A stretch of 64,000 nt of DNA from Erwinia phyllosphaerae (lineage in GTDB: Bacteria > Pseudomonadota > Gammaproteobacteria > Enterobacterales > Enterobacteriaceae). Made by a program: the position numbers and the translations under genes. Shown in pieces: positions 8,158 through 15,082 of the stretch (position 1 is the first letter of the stretch; each line of letters starts with the position of its first letter). Below the pieces are notes generated by a model. It saw only the letters and a program-made list of their open reading frames with translations. It made no database searches and was not told the DNA's origin. The stretch is taken from the NCBI RefSeq assembly GCF_019132875.1, contig NZ_JAHSPF010000005.1, positions 124,001 to 188,000 of the forward strand. Direction: 5' to 3'.

Positions 8158-11100
8158 TTAAACAATAAGAACCTCAACTGCTGCCGCTTCTGCCACTTCT
8201 GCCACTTCTGCCACTTCTGCCACTTCTGCCACTTCTGCAGCTTCAGCCGCTTCAGCCGCTTCTGCAGCTTCAGCCGCTTCTGCAGCTTCTGCAGCTTCTG
8301 CAGCTTCTGCAGCTTCAGCCGCTTCAGCCGCTTGAGCGGGCACATCAGTGGGTTCAACAGGCGCTTCGTCAGGATTTGTTTCGGCCGCCTTTTCCTGCAC
8401 AGCATCGGCGTTTTTACTTTCCTGGGTTGCATTCTCATTTGCCTTATCGGCCGCCAGTTTGTCTGCTGGTGCTTTTGTAGTCGCGTATTTTACCAGGGCC
8501 TTAATTCCTTCAATGATAGCGGTACTAACAAGAAATGTTGCAACACCGACACCCAGGTTTATGCCAATCATTTTCCACATCGATTGAGTTTGCCCTGAGG
8601 ATGCAGCGCCATCTGGATTGCTGGTTGATCCTATCTGACCAAACACATTCCCCTTATCCGGAGAGTTATCACCCGCATTCCACACTTTGCCATAGAATTG
8701 GTTACCCGGTGTGGGATTGGCTTTGGTCGGGGTGCTGTTTTTATAGAAGTAGAAGGATGCAGAAGTTTTATTCCCGTCACTAGCGGACCAGGAGAGGGTA
8801 CTATCTGCGTAGGTGAGTTTGTTAATAGCAGAACCATTCCAAATTACCGTGGGTTGATCATCACTTCCACCGAAAACGAGCGAACCACCGCTCTGGAAGC
8901 TACCACTCGTGTTTTTCTGGTATACGCTATAGGTGGCAAACCATGTTGATGCAGGTTCTCCTTTTACAGGGTTCGTTGCATTGCCGCCGCTGTTAGCGCC
9001 AACTTTACCAAAAATATTTGGTCTGCCTGGTTTACTCTGGCCCGCCAGCCAATAGCTCCCATAGAATTGTGGGCCTATATAGGCGTCAGCGGGCAACGGC
9101 TGACCATCGTCACTGGTTAGGAGCTGAAATGTTAGCGATGCCGAAGATGTATTGTTGTCCGAGCTGGACCAACTCAGGACCCCCTGGCTAAAGCTCCATT
9201 TCTGGATTGTGATGCCGTTAAAATAAACAACCCCATTCTGAATCAATAAGTCAGGTCCCGCGGCATTATTTAACCAAGTGCTGTACTGCGACTGATAAAA
9301 ATCAAGGCTGGTATTCGCCTCCGTCTGGTACGCGGCATAGATATCATTAGCCGTTGTCGGATAGCCTTGCTGTGTCAACCATTGTTCAATGACACTTTCA
9401 CCATTCTGATTTTGTTGATTCTGTTTAAGTACATCCGCGTAATCCATAGCAACTTTTGGATTACGGATCTCATACTGAACAAACTCCGTCGCCACCTGTA
9501 GAGACGTTTTTTTCATTGCTGCGCGCAAGCGTCCAGGCTGAGAGGAGATAATTGCAGCATGTTCTTGCGCAGAGAGAGGGTAGCGTTGCAAGAAAACGTG
9601 TTGATTACGACGCCATTTCTCTTTGGCGTCAGGATGCAATGACAATTGTGTCAGTGCATCAACCATACCCGGTGTTGTGCGTGTTCGTTTGTAATTAGCG
9701 GGGATGAGATGTCCATCAAGCCCGGAAACCGCCGCAAGTTCCCGTTCACCATAAGGATGTCCTGGTTTATAAGGGCCAGCATAGCCTACATTACCCAGCA
9801 CTTTTAAGCCTAACAGTTTGCCAACGGCAGGATCTGCTTCTTTGATGGTTTTGGGTGGCAGATAGAACGTGGAGATACCTGTTACCCGTTTTACAATTGA
9901 GGGTTTGCGAAAATCAGCAATTTTATACTTCTCGATCAGAGGTTTTGCGATGGCAATTCCAGGTGCCACATACAAATAGACCTCATGATGAGGGCCATAT
10001 TCTTTTATCAGTCGGTCAATCAGTACTTGGAAATGTTGATTTTTAAAGCCTTTGAAGTTGAAGCCGAGATCGCCAACGGCACCGACCTGGAAAATAATAA
10101 CATGCGAATCGGTAAGCAGGTGGCGTTTACGTAGCAGCAGGTCCGTTGCTTCCAGCGTCTGGCAGCCTGGACGGGATGGATCAATACCGATATCGGCAAA
10201 GAGATTGTCTTCAGCAGAAACCCCTGCGAGCATCTCCGCACGGTATCCTTCCTCTCTGGCCACGGCGATGGCCCGGTGTGACGGGTTGACAAATACGCCA
10301 GGATGGCCATAAAAAATCCCAACGACATATTTCCCCTGACGCAATGCGCGAAGCATGACTTCAGCCATCTGGACATAAGTCTGAAACCGGGGTTTCCCGT
10401 CATCATAAAGAACATACATATCATGCGCTTTTTTCGCATTCTTCTCGATGAAGGCCTCAGTCAATGGATCGGCTACAGCATAGAAGACTTCATCAGCAGC
10501 TTTAATATGACCTACGGCCTCCATTGTGAACTGCGCCAGGCTTTTGATCCCTGACCCCACGATCACCAGATGGCCCGGTCGAACGCCGCCTGCATGTGCA
10601 ACACGGCCTGGTTTGGTTCGAGTTGACCCTGCATTTTCTGTTGCCAGAGAGCTAAGTCTGGCTCCGCTGCGTGGTGTCGGACGAAACGCCTGGATCCGTT
10701 TTGGGGCGCTTATTGCTACTGATCGGGCAACGGCATCAACGATTTCAGTCACCTCAGCGACTTCAGCGACTTCAGCCACTTCAGCCACTTCAGCCACTTC
10801 AGCGGCTTCTGCTTGTTCTGGCGGGTTCTCGCCATCAACCCGAAACTCAGTATGGAAAAAATCGTTGCTCAGCTCTCTCAGCCGATTGCCAACGATATCA
10901 GCGGCAGGATTCTGTTGCTGATTGACACTGACATTATCGACGCCATTGAGCCAAATACTGCCTAATTCTCCATTGCGATGGAGATTGCCGCGAAGCCGGT
11001 ATAACTGACCATCGAAATACATGCCGTCATTAAATGCGAAACGGTAAGTGTCGGTCGTTGGCGCTGGATCATATTGCAATTGCCCGTCAACGACGTTACG

Positions 11101-11160
11101 AACTTCGTCTGGGGAATTACGCAACCAGTCTATTAAGTCACTTCTTTTTGGTAATGGCAT
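8158..11160 (-). CDS. Fused borosin-type peptide backbone N-methyltransferase with repeat tail (1000 aa)
   Basis: GAGG lies 8 nt before the ATG. Residues 1-112 are unrecognised, then an A-E-V repeat (116-139). Residues 197-440 are a tetrapyrrole-methylase fold closely resembling OphMA, the omphalotin alpha-N-methyltransferase. Shared blocks are VGSGI (201-205), QMAEVMLR (264-271), FYGHPGVFVNPSHRAIA (283-299) and SAEDNLFAD (315-323). Y252, R258, Y262 and Y284 align with catalytic positions I recall as Y66, R72, Y76 and Y98. Residues 499-552 resemble the helical binding domain of split-borosin precursors such as SonA, with a second helical unit at 558-612. Two similar beta modules (637-720 and 770-844), one membrane helix (about 863-890) and an Ala/Glu/Val tail ending VEVLIV follow. 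Borosins methylate their own C-terminal core in SAM-dependent fashion; modification of this tail is inference. No protease or exporter is adjacent. Confidence 0.85.
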   Translation of the reverse strand: MPLPKRSDLIDWLRNSPDEVRNVVDGQLQYDPAPTTDTYRFAFNDGMYFDGQLYRLRGNLHRNGELGSIWLNGVDNVSVNQQQNPAADIVGNRLRELSNDFFHTEFRVDGENPPEQAEAAEVAEVAEVAEVAEVAEVTEIVDAVARSVAISAPKRIQAFRPTPRSGARLSSLATENAGSTRTKPGRVAHAGGVRPGHLVIVGSGIKSLAQFTMEAVGHIKAADEVFYAVADPLTEAFIEKNAKKAHDMYVLYDDGKPRFQTYVQMAEVMLRALRQGKYVVGIFYGHPGVFVNPSHRAIAVAREEGYRAEMLAGVSAEDNLFADIGIDPSRPGCQTLEATDLLLRKRHLLTDSHVIIFQVGAVGDLGFNFKGFKNQHFQVLIDRLIKEYGPHHEVYLYVAPGIAIAKPLIEKYKIADFRKPSIVKRVTGISTFYLPPKTIKEADPAVGKLLGLKVLGNVGYAGPYKPGHPYGERELAAVSGLDGHLIPANYKRTRTTPGMVDALTQLSLHPDAKEKWRRNQHVFLQRYPLSAQEHAAIISSQPGRLRAAMKKTSLQVATEFVQYEIRNPKVAMDYADVLKQNQQNQNGESVIEQWLTQQGYPTTANDIYAAYQTEANTSLDFYQSQYSTWLNNAAGPDLLIQNGVVYFNGITIQKWSFSQGVLSWSSSDNNTSSASLTFQLLTSDDGQPLPADAYIGPQFYGSYWLAGQSKPGRPNIFGKVGANSGGNATNPVKGEPASTWFATYSVYQKNTSGSFQSGGSLVFGGSDDQPTVIWNGSAINKLTYADSTLSWSASDGNKTSASFYFYKNSTPTKANPTPGNQFYGKVWNAGDNSPDKGNVFGQIGSTSNPDGAASSGQTQSMWKMIGINLGVGVATFLVSTAIIEGIKALVKYATTKAPADKLAADKANENATQESKNADAVQEKAAETNPDEAPVEPTDVPAQAAEAAEAAEAAEAAEAAEAAEAAEAAEAAEAAEVAEVAEVAEVAEVAEAAAVEVLIV
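8185..8334 (-). repeat. 9-bp coding repeat: C-terminal AAE/AEV tail of the borosin-type protein
   Basis: Tandem 9-bp units (GCTGAAGCG / GCAGAAGTG types) encode residues 943-992: about eleven AAE units, then five to six AEV units, before the end AAAVEVLIV. Copy number is a multiple of three bases, so expansion or loss keeps the frame. Confidence 0.9.
10744..10815 (-). repeat. 9-bp coding repeat: AEV linker before the methyltransferase domain
   Basis: Eight triplet units of the A-E-V type (residues 116-139) lie between the N-terminal domain and the methyltransferase. The encoded motif is the same as in the C-terminal tail of the same protein, nearly 2.5 kb away. Confidence 0.9.
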
Positions 11161-11276
11161 AGCGGTATCCTCAATAATGATTTAGCCCTCGTTACTCAGG
11201 AAATAAAACACCAAGTTGACAATAACGTGCCGCAAAAATATGCAATTAATAAGATCCTAACGCGAGGACATGTTTA

Positions 11277-11375
11277 ATGAAAAAAATGTACCGTCTGTTT
11301 TTTGACAGCCATTGTATTTTAGCTGCCAGTTTTTTATTTTGGTATGCCATGTTTTACTTATTGACATATTATTAA
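11277..11375 (+). CDS. Possible 32-residue hydrophobic peptide
   Basis: ATG preceded by GAGG at 11 nt; product MKKMYRLFFDSHCILAASFL... ending FYLLTYY. A short basic start and a mostly hydrophobic remainder with several aromatics suggest a single-span membrane peptide. It is divergent from the borosin-type gene (116 bp apart) and its 3' end overlaps the convergent regulator gene by 18 bp. No family recognised. It may be a toxin-like or leader peptide, or simply not translated. Confidence 0.3.
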   Translation: MKKMYRLFFDSHCILAASFLFWYAMFYLLTYY

Positions 11376-11789
11376 AGCCATTAACTTCCTGAAGGAGTTA
11401 ACATTGCACTTCTCCATAATACTCTCGCGTTGTTTTTCTATGGTGCGTGGGCTACGGCTTGTATGGCGAGCAATTTGTTTAGCCGATAGCCCCTGCGCGG
11501 TCATCAACCATATACTTAACTCGGTGGGAGTTATTTTTATTTCATTGTTTTTTATGAACATATTTATTTTTTCTAGAAGAATTGATGTGATATTACCATC
11601 AAGAGGCTGTGCCGCTATTTTTTGGTTTATTCTGCTGCTGTGGCGGACGACAGTATCGGGAGTTATACCTAATTGGCGGGCTATTAATTTATTACTCAGA
11701 CCTTTTTTTATAAGTTCAAGTATCTCCTGTTCTTTTTTGGTGAGTAGTAGCAGTGAATCAGCGGAAATGGAAGCATTCCATTTTAACAT
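11358..11789 (-). CDS. Regulator with two tandem LuxR-type (GerE) HTH domains
   Basis: 143 residues with AGGA before the ATG. HTH 1 spans about residues 14-60 (LTKKEQEILELIKKGLSNK then IARQLGITPDTV). HTH 2 spans about 87-137 (ITPTELSIWLMTAQGLSAK then QIARHTSRSPRTIEKQ). Both show the LuxR/GerE pattern of an acidic first helix, a KxIARxL second helix and a TVxxH/TIEKQ recognition helix. There is no receiver or ligand-binding domain. It lies next to the borosin-type gene on the same strand upstream of it, about 200 bp away, so it is a candidate regulator of that gene. Confidence 0.75.
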   Translation of the reverse strand: MLKWNASISADSLLLLTKKEQEILELIKKGLSNKLIARQLGITPDTVVRHSSRINQKIAAQPLDGNITSILLEKINMFIKNNEIKITPTELSIWLMTAQGLSAKQIARHTSRSPRTIEKQRESIMEKCNVNSFRKLMALIICQ

Positions 11790-11916
11790 GTTCAGTCCTA
11801 TGAATTTAAAACTAATTGCTTCCTCTAGGTTTATACACGCTTTTATTTAGGCTCTATTGCAAAAACAGGCAGGCTGATAAGTTTCGGTGAGTTATTATCT
11901 TGAGGTTCCGCCGTAG
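11790..11916. other. Junction region without a gene
   Basis: Between the regulator start and the recombinase remnant. GGCTCTATTGCAAAAAC at about 11851-11867 resembles the terminal inverted repeat of IS6-family elements and could mark an old insertion scar. Confidence 0.3.
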
Positions 11917-12167
11917 AACCCTGAACTGATTGTCGAGCGAACGACTGCAGGTCTGGCCTCAGCAAGAACCCACGGTAGGAACGGCGGACGGCCTTACAAA
12001 ATGATGCCAATAAAATTGCGCTTGGCAATGGCATCAATGGGACGGCCAGAGACGAAAGTCAGTACGTTATGCCAGGAACTGGGGATAACCCAACAAACTC
12101 TGTAAAGGCATATTTTCCGGATGGTCAACTGCGAGCTGACGGCATAAAGCTGCTCAGACGGAGATAA
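11917..12167 (+). pseudogene. Serine recombinase (resolvase/invertase) C-terminal remnant, frameshifted
   Basis: In-frame reading from 11917 gives NPELIVERTTAGLASARTHG, then RNGGRPYK and a helix-turn-helix LAMASMGRPETKVSTLCQEL + GITQQTL before a stop. This is the typical hinge and C-terminal HTH of Tn3-resolvase-like serine recombinases. The expected tail (PDGQLRADGIKLLRRR) continues in the next frame to TAA at 12165-12167, so a frameshift is present. The catalytic N-terminal domain is missing. Confidence 0.75.
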
Positions 12168-12399
12168 TTTTGGCGGACGGAAAAATCTGGGATTTTAGCG
12201 TAGAACCCCATCAGCAGATGTCCGCTTTTCGCTCATACCAGCCTTTCACCTTAGACGAAAAGAATGGGTGAGTGAGTGACGTTTTTGCCATGATTTTCAG
12301 GTTGACTCCGATTTGCCAAGCCGTGAAGCCAGCCAATGGCTTCAGTGCGATAGATAACCATCTGAAAAGCCAAACTGGCCAGACCGGATTTGTACGCCT
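12168..12399. other. Gene-less decayed DNA inside the island
   Basis: No start-to-stop frame with a ribosome binding site. Probably remains of the transposon that carried the recombinase fragment. Confidence 0.5.
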
Positions 12400-12520
12400 G
12401 AAAGTGAACAGTGTTCACCCTCGGGTGAAGAGTGATGAATAGTACAAATTTAAGTGATCACCACTTAACTATTTGATAATAATTAATAAAAATGAAAAGT
12501 GAACAGGGTGAACACTTTTA
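12400..12520. other. Putative P4-type replication origin (iteron-like repeats)
   Basis: An inverted repeat GTGAACA-G-TGTTCAC at 12404-12418 is followed by CGGGTGAAG. Two head-to-tail copies, GTGAACAG and GGTGAACA, lie at 12499-12514, and an AAGTGATCACCACTT element lies between. The spacer is very AT-rich. P4 alpha binds type I iterons of GGTGAACAG form in ori and crr, so this looks like the cognate origin of the alpha gene at 5663. Replication activity is inference. Confidence 0.55.
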
Positions 12521-12764
12521 CTTAAAATCTTTTTTTCTGGGTAAATGCTAAAATTTTAGGGTTAGCAGCACCGGTAAGGGTCTACTGCACGGAACCAAAC
12601 CGAGAGAAAAATTTCATCAAAAAATGATGAATGATTTTTGCGCGATTTCATAACTATCTGTTTTTAAAGTGATAGCCACAAAGTATTGTGGGGGCACAAA
12701 TGGGGGCACTCTTAGGTTTTCCTTATTAAAAAATTAGTAAAAACATAAGCTTGTATGGTTATTT

Positions 12765-12833
12765 GAGTCCGGCCTTCGCACCAGTATCCTGTCCATCCTC
12801 GTCAGAGGAAGTCCTAAAAACATTTAAAATCAA
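12765..12833 (+). repeat. attR-like direct repeat
   Basis: Matches the leuX 3' end and following bases at 4448-4518. It starts GAGTCCGGCCTTCG-CACCA (one G missing relative to the tRNA) and runs through GTATCCTGTCCATCC to TTTAAAATCAA. Weaker similarity continues to about 12890 (CGTCCGAG...CATCC...ATCC), as if a second related element began here. Confidence 0.82.
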
Positions 12834-12936
12834 CGTGGAGACTTTTTTCTCCGTCCTTGCACGTCCGAGGTCATCCATTGACATCCGGCAAGTTTAGGAG
12901 CCAGAGTGGGGGGCGGTAAGTATCCGGGGCTTAACT

Positions 12937-13194
12937 GTAGTAGATAATTTTAGTTGTGAATGTGTGGCTATCCACATGGGGCGTGGCCTGAAGGGATAAT
13001 ATGTTATTGCGGTACCGGACGAGCTGAAACAACTGAGCCGCAGTATCCCGTAGTGTATTCAGACAGATAATGGCAGCGATTTTATATCGACAGTGATGGA
13101 CCGGTGGGCTTATGAAAACGGCATTGTGATGGACTTCTTAGGGCCGGTAAAGCCTACGGATACGCGTTTATCGAAGTCATTCAATGGCGTCTAA
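12937..13194 (+). pseudogene. IS3-family transposase (orfB) remnant
   Basis: One frame reads VVDNFSCECVAIHMGRGLKG, later ELKQLSRSIP, then QTDNGSDFISTVMDRWAYEN and FLGPVKPTD followed by SFNGV. This is the rve/DDE core of IS3-family (IS150/IS407-like) orfB, including the second catalytic Asp of DNGS. Three in-frame stop codons are present and neither end of an element is seen, so it is dead. Confidence 0.8.
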
Positions 13195-13361
13195 GTTGAA
13201 GAGGTCAATGGGCTAAGAGCGTAGAGCGTCCACTGTACCCTCAGTCCGTAATCGATAAAAAATCACGATCAGAAGTTGTACAGTATTTACACTTCCGCCA
13301 GTCACCACGTATTATGCTTTGTGAAAAAATTAATGGACGATAACACAAGGAATGTGTACTG

Positions 13362-14210
13362 ATGACCGCACTAACGTTTCCCTGCATTATATTCCAGACG
13401 CAAAATCGAATGGATGACTACCGCGCTAAAGATATGCGCTGCGGCGATCTGACCGAAGCACAACTGAAAACGCATTACTGCCTGTTTGATGTTTCTACCA
13501 GAGCCAATCCTTATACCCTTGAGAAAATCACCCCATTCACTCAGCCACAGTCAATGTTTTATGGCTCCCGAGGGCAGGGAGAGAAAGTTACCCGGCAGCA
13601 ATGTGCCGCTATACTGTTTGATGAGTTCCGTCAGCTATCCCGCCTTTTCTCAATATATGGGCCGTACAGCCACCTGATTGAAAGGATGATCACTCACATG
13701 CAAAACGGCAATGGTGCTCCCTTTCGTGATATGGCGTTGGACTGGGCACTAAAGGAGCATATTCTTAATGACAGGACGAGAAACAGTACCCGTCTTTTGC
13801 TGGAAGATGAACTTAAAAACAGCATTAACTGGGAACAGCAATATATGCCAGCGGATAAAAAAGACGCTTTGAGAGCTGTTATCCTTCAGGGGAAATTACC
13901 AAAATTCGACAGATTTCAGGATAGCTTTAATGGTATGGGAATAACCGTGCATGATATCTGGGCAACGCATATCACCATAAAATCGCTACAGATTAATAAT
14001 AATCACTACCGGGCGGTTTTACATTACAAAGTTCAGGATCACTTTGGCCTTGATGTTGAAGATATTTCAAAATTCAAGTTCAATCAATTCCGCTTTTTCC
14101 GTATATGGTTTGTGCTGCAAAGATTTAATGAGTTTAGTTTCAAACCTTTCATGACAAATATTGAAGCTACAATTGAAATATCCGGAGAACGCAATGATGT
14201 TCAAAAATAA
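13362..14210 (+). CDS. DUF3289 (YPO3983) family protein
   Basis: 282 residues; AAGGA lies before the ATG. Recognisable family blocks are MDDYRAKDMRCGDLTEAQLK near the start, a central FDEFRQLSRLFS, GKLPKFDRFQDSFNGMGITV, and a C-terminal HYKVQDHFGLD plus RFFRIWFVLQR. Soluble, with no signal peptide. The family is enterobacterial, of unknown function, often near orphan type VI secretion genes. None is present here. The following DUF943 gene overlaps its 3' end by 17 bp, so both are co-translated. Confidence 0.82.
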   Translation: MTALTFPCIIFQTQNRMDDYRAKDMRCGDLTEAQLKTHYCLFDVSTRANPYTLEKITPFTQPQSMFYGSRGQGEKVTRQQCAAILFDEFRQLSRLFSIYGPYSHLIERMITHMQNGNGAPFRDMALDWALKEHILNDRTRNSTRLLLEDELKNSINWEQQYMPADKKDALRAVILQGKLPKFDRFQDSFNGMGITVHDIWATHITIKSLQINNNHYRAVLHYKVQDHFGLDVEDISKFKFNQFRFFRIWFVLQRFNEFSFKPFMTNIEATIEISGERNDVQK

Positions 14211-14658
14211 AAAGAAGCTCTTCATTTTCCTTCTCGTGGGATGTACATTGCTCGTTTACGCTATCCGAATATATCTGCGCCCGGTGGAAATCGTTGCGGT
14301 TCATGAGGGTAAGGGTTTTAGTTCTGTCCTGGTTAAAAATTTTCCTTCCACTGATAAAGGTAAAATAAGCTGGTGGATCCGAAATAAGGATGCGTTAAAA
14401 GAAAAATACGATATCCCTAAAGCAGATTCAGATGGTTCTTTTACCGTCACCTTCTGGGATTTTGGAGATGGCTACAAAGACACTGATGGTAACGACAGGC
14501 TTTGTTTTGAAGATATGCAACCACCAGTAAACTGCATTGATAAAAAATCCTTAATGTTTATTAAAAACGGTAAAAATACTGGTATGGCTTTTTGGGTTGA
14601 TGATGGAATATATCGGGTAAAAGAAAGTGGCGAGATGGTAAAAACTAAATATAAGTAA
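14194..14658 (+). CDS. DUF943 family membrane-anchored protein
   Basis: 154 residues from the ATG with GGAG 7 nt upstream. An N-terminal signal-anchor (LFIFLLVGCTLLVYAIRIYL) is followed by PVEIVAVHEGKG, a WWIRNKDALKEKYDIP segment and a YKDTDGNDRLCFEDM block with two cysteines (CFEDM, NCIDKK), all typical of DUF943. Predicted to face the periplasm. Paired with DUF3289; an effector/immunity relation has been suspected for such pairs but cannot be shown here. Confidence 0.82.
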   Translation: MMFKNKKKLFIFLLVGCTLLVYAIRIYLRPVEIVAVHEGKGFSSVLVKNFPSTDKGKISWWIRNKDALKEKYDIPKADSDGSFTVTFWDFGDGYKDTDGNDRLCFEDMQPPVNCIDKKSLMFIKNGKNTGMAFWVDDGIYRVKESGEMVKTKYK

Positions 14659-15082
14659 TCGCTTTCCGCATGTAAAGACAGTAATAAAACCATCCGCTAT
14701 ATCTAGCTTGCACCAATCATGCGGAAGTTGCAAAATGTCTGAGAGACTATCTTAACGGAGAGAAAAGCGAAGAGGCCTTACCGTTTACGCGGTTCTTTTA
14801 TATAAGGCAATTGCTTGTAAGGTAGCGTAGCAGATGAAAGCTGAATCAAATCTCCTTATTTATTTTTTTGAAAATCAGTCAGTGCCTGTTGGACTAGCAG
14901 CGTTCAATGCCACAGAACCGCCATTTAAAACAAAATCTCGCCATTTCTGGTTCAATTGTTCTTGTATTAAAAATTATAGTTCCATCTCCATCGGTGATAA
15001 GAAAGCGCCGTCAGTCAAACCGTTAGAATAGCTTAGGAAATTTATTGGTAGATTGTGATAGGAAATTATTTGATCGCCATTA
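14659..15082. other. Intergenic region, possible gene remnants
   Basis: No convincing gene. A stretch at about 14706-14828 reads ACTNHAEVAKCLRDYLNGEK and on to FFYIRQLLVR-stop without a start, which may be the tail of a lost gene. A 65-residue frame at 14834-15031 has no ribosome binding site and I do not call it. Confidence 0.4.

Larger units (their letters stand above)
4448..12833. mobile_element. P4-like integrative island at leuX carrying the borosin-type gene
   Basis: The element is delimited by about 70 bp direct repeats that include the leuX 3' end. The left part is GC-rich P4-satellite DNA: an Ash/Icd-like gene, two small ORFs and the alpha primase-helicase. The right part is more AT-rich and holds the methyltransferase gene, a two-HTH regulator, a recombinase fragment and P4-type origin repeats. 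No tyrosine integrase ORF is found at the leuX end where one is expected, and no capsid-size or packaging gene (sid, psu, delta) is recognised. It is probably an immobile remnant, or mobile only with help in trans. Confidence 0.8.

Noticed and set aside
8190..8334. CRISPR array because of regular short repeats
   Set aside because: The 9-bp units are contiguous, without spacers, and lie in frame inside a coding region.
8158..11160. Reading the methyltransferase as a cobalamin/siroheme biosynthesis enzyme
   Set aside because: The detailed blocks match OphMA-type peptide methyltransferases, there are no cobalamin genes nearby, and the fused extensions do not fit.
11851..11867. IS6-like terminal inverted repeat GGCTCTATTGCAAAAAC
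   Set aside because: Only one end and no transposase sequence; mentioned as a scar but not called as an insertion sequence.
14834..15031. 65-residue frame in the gap before the methyltransferase
   Set aside because: No Shine-Dalgarno sequence and no recognisable family; decayed surroundings.
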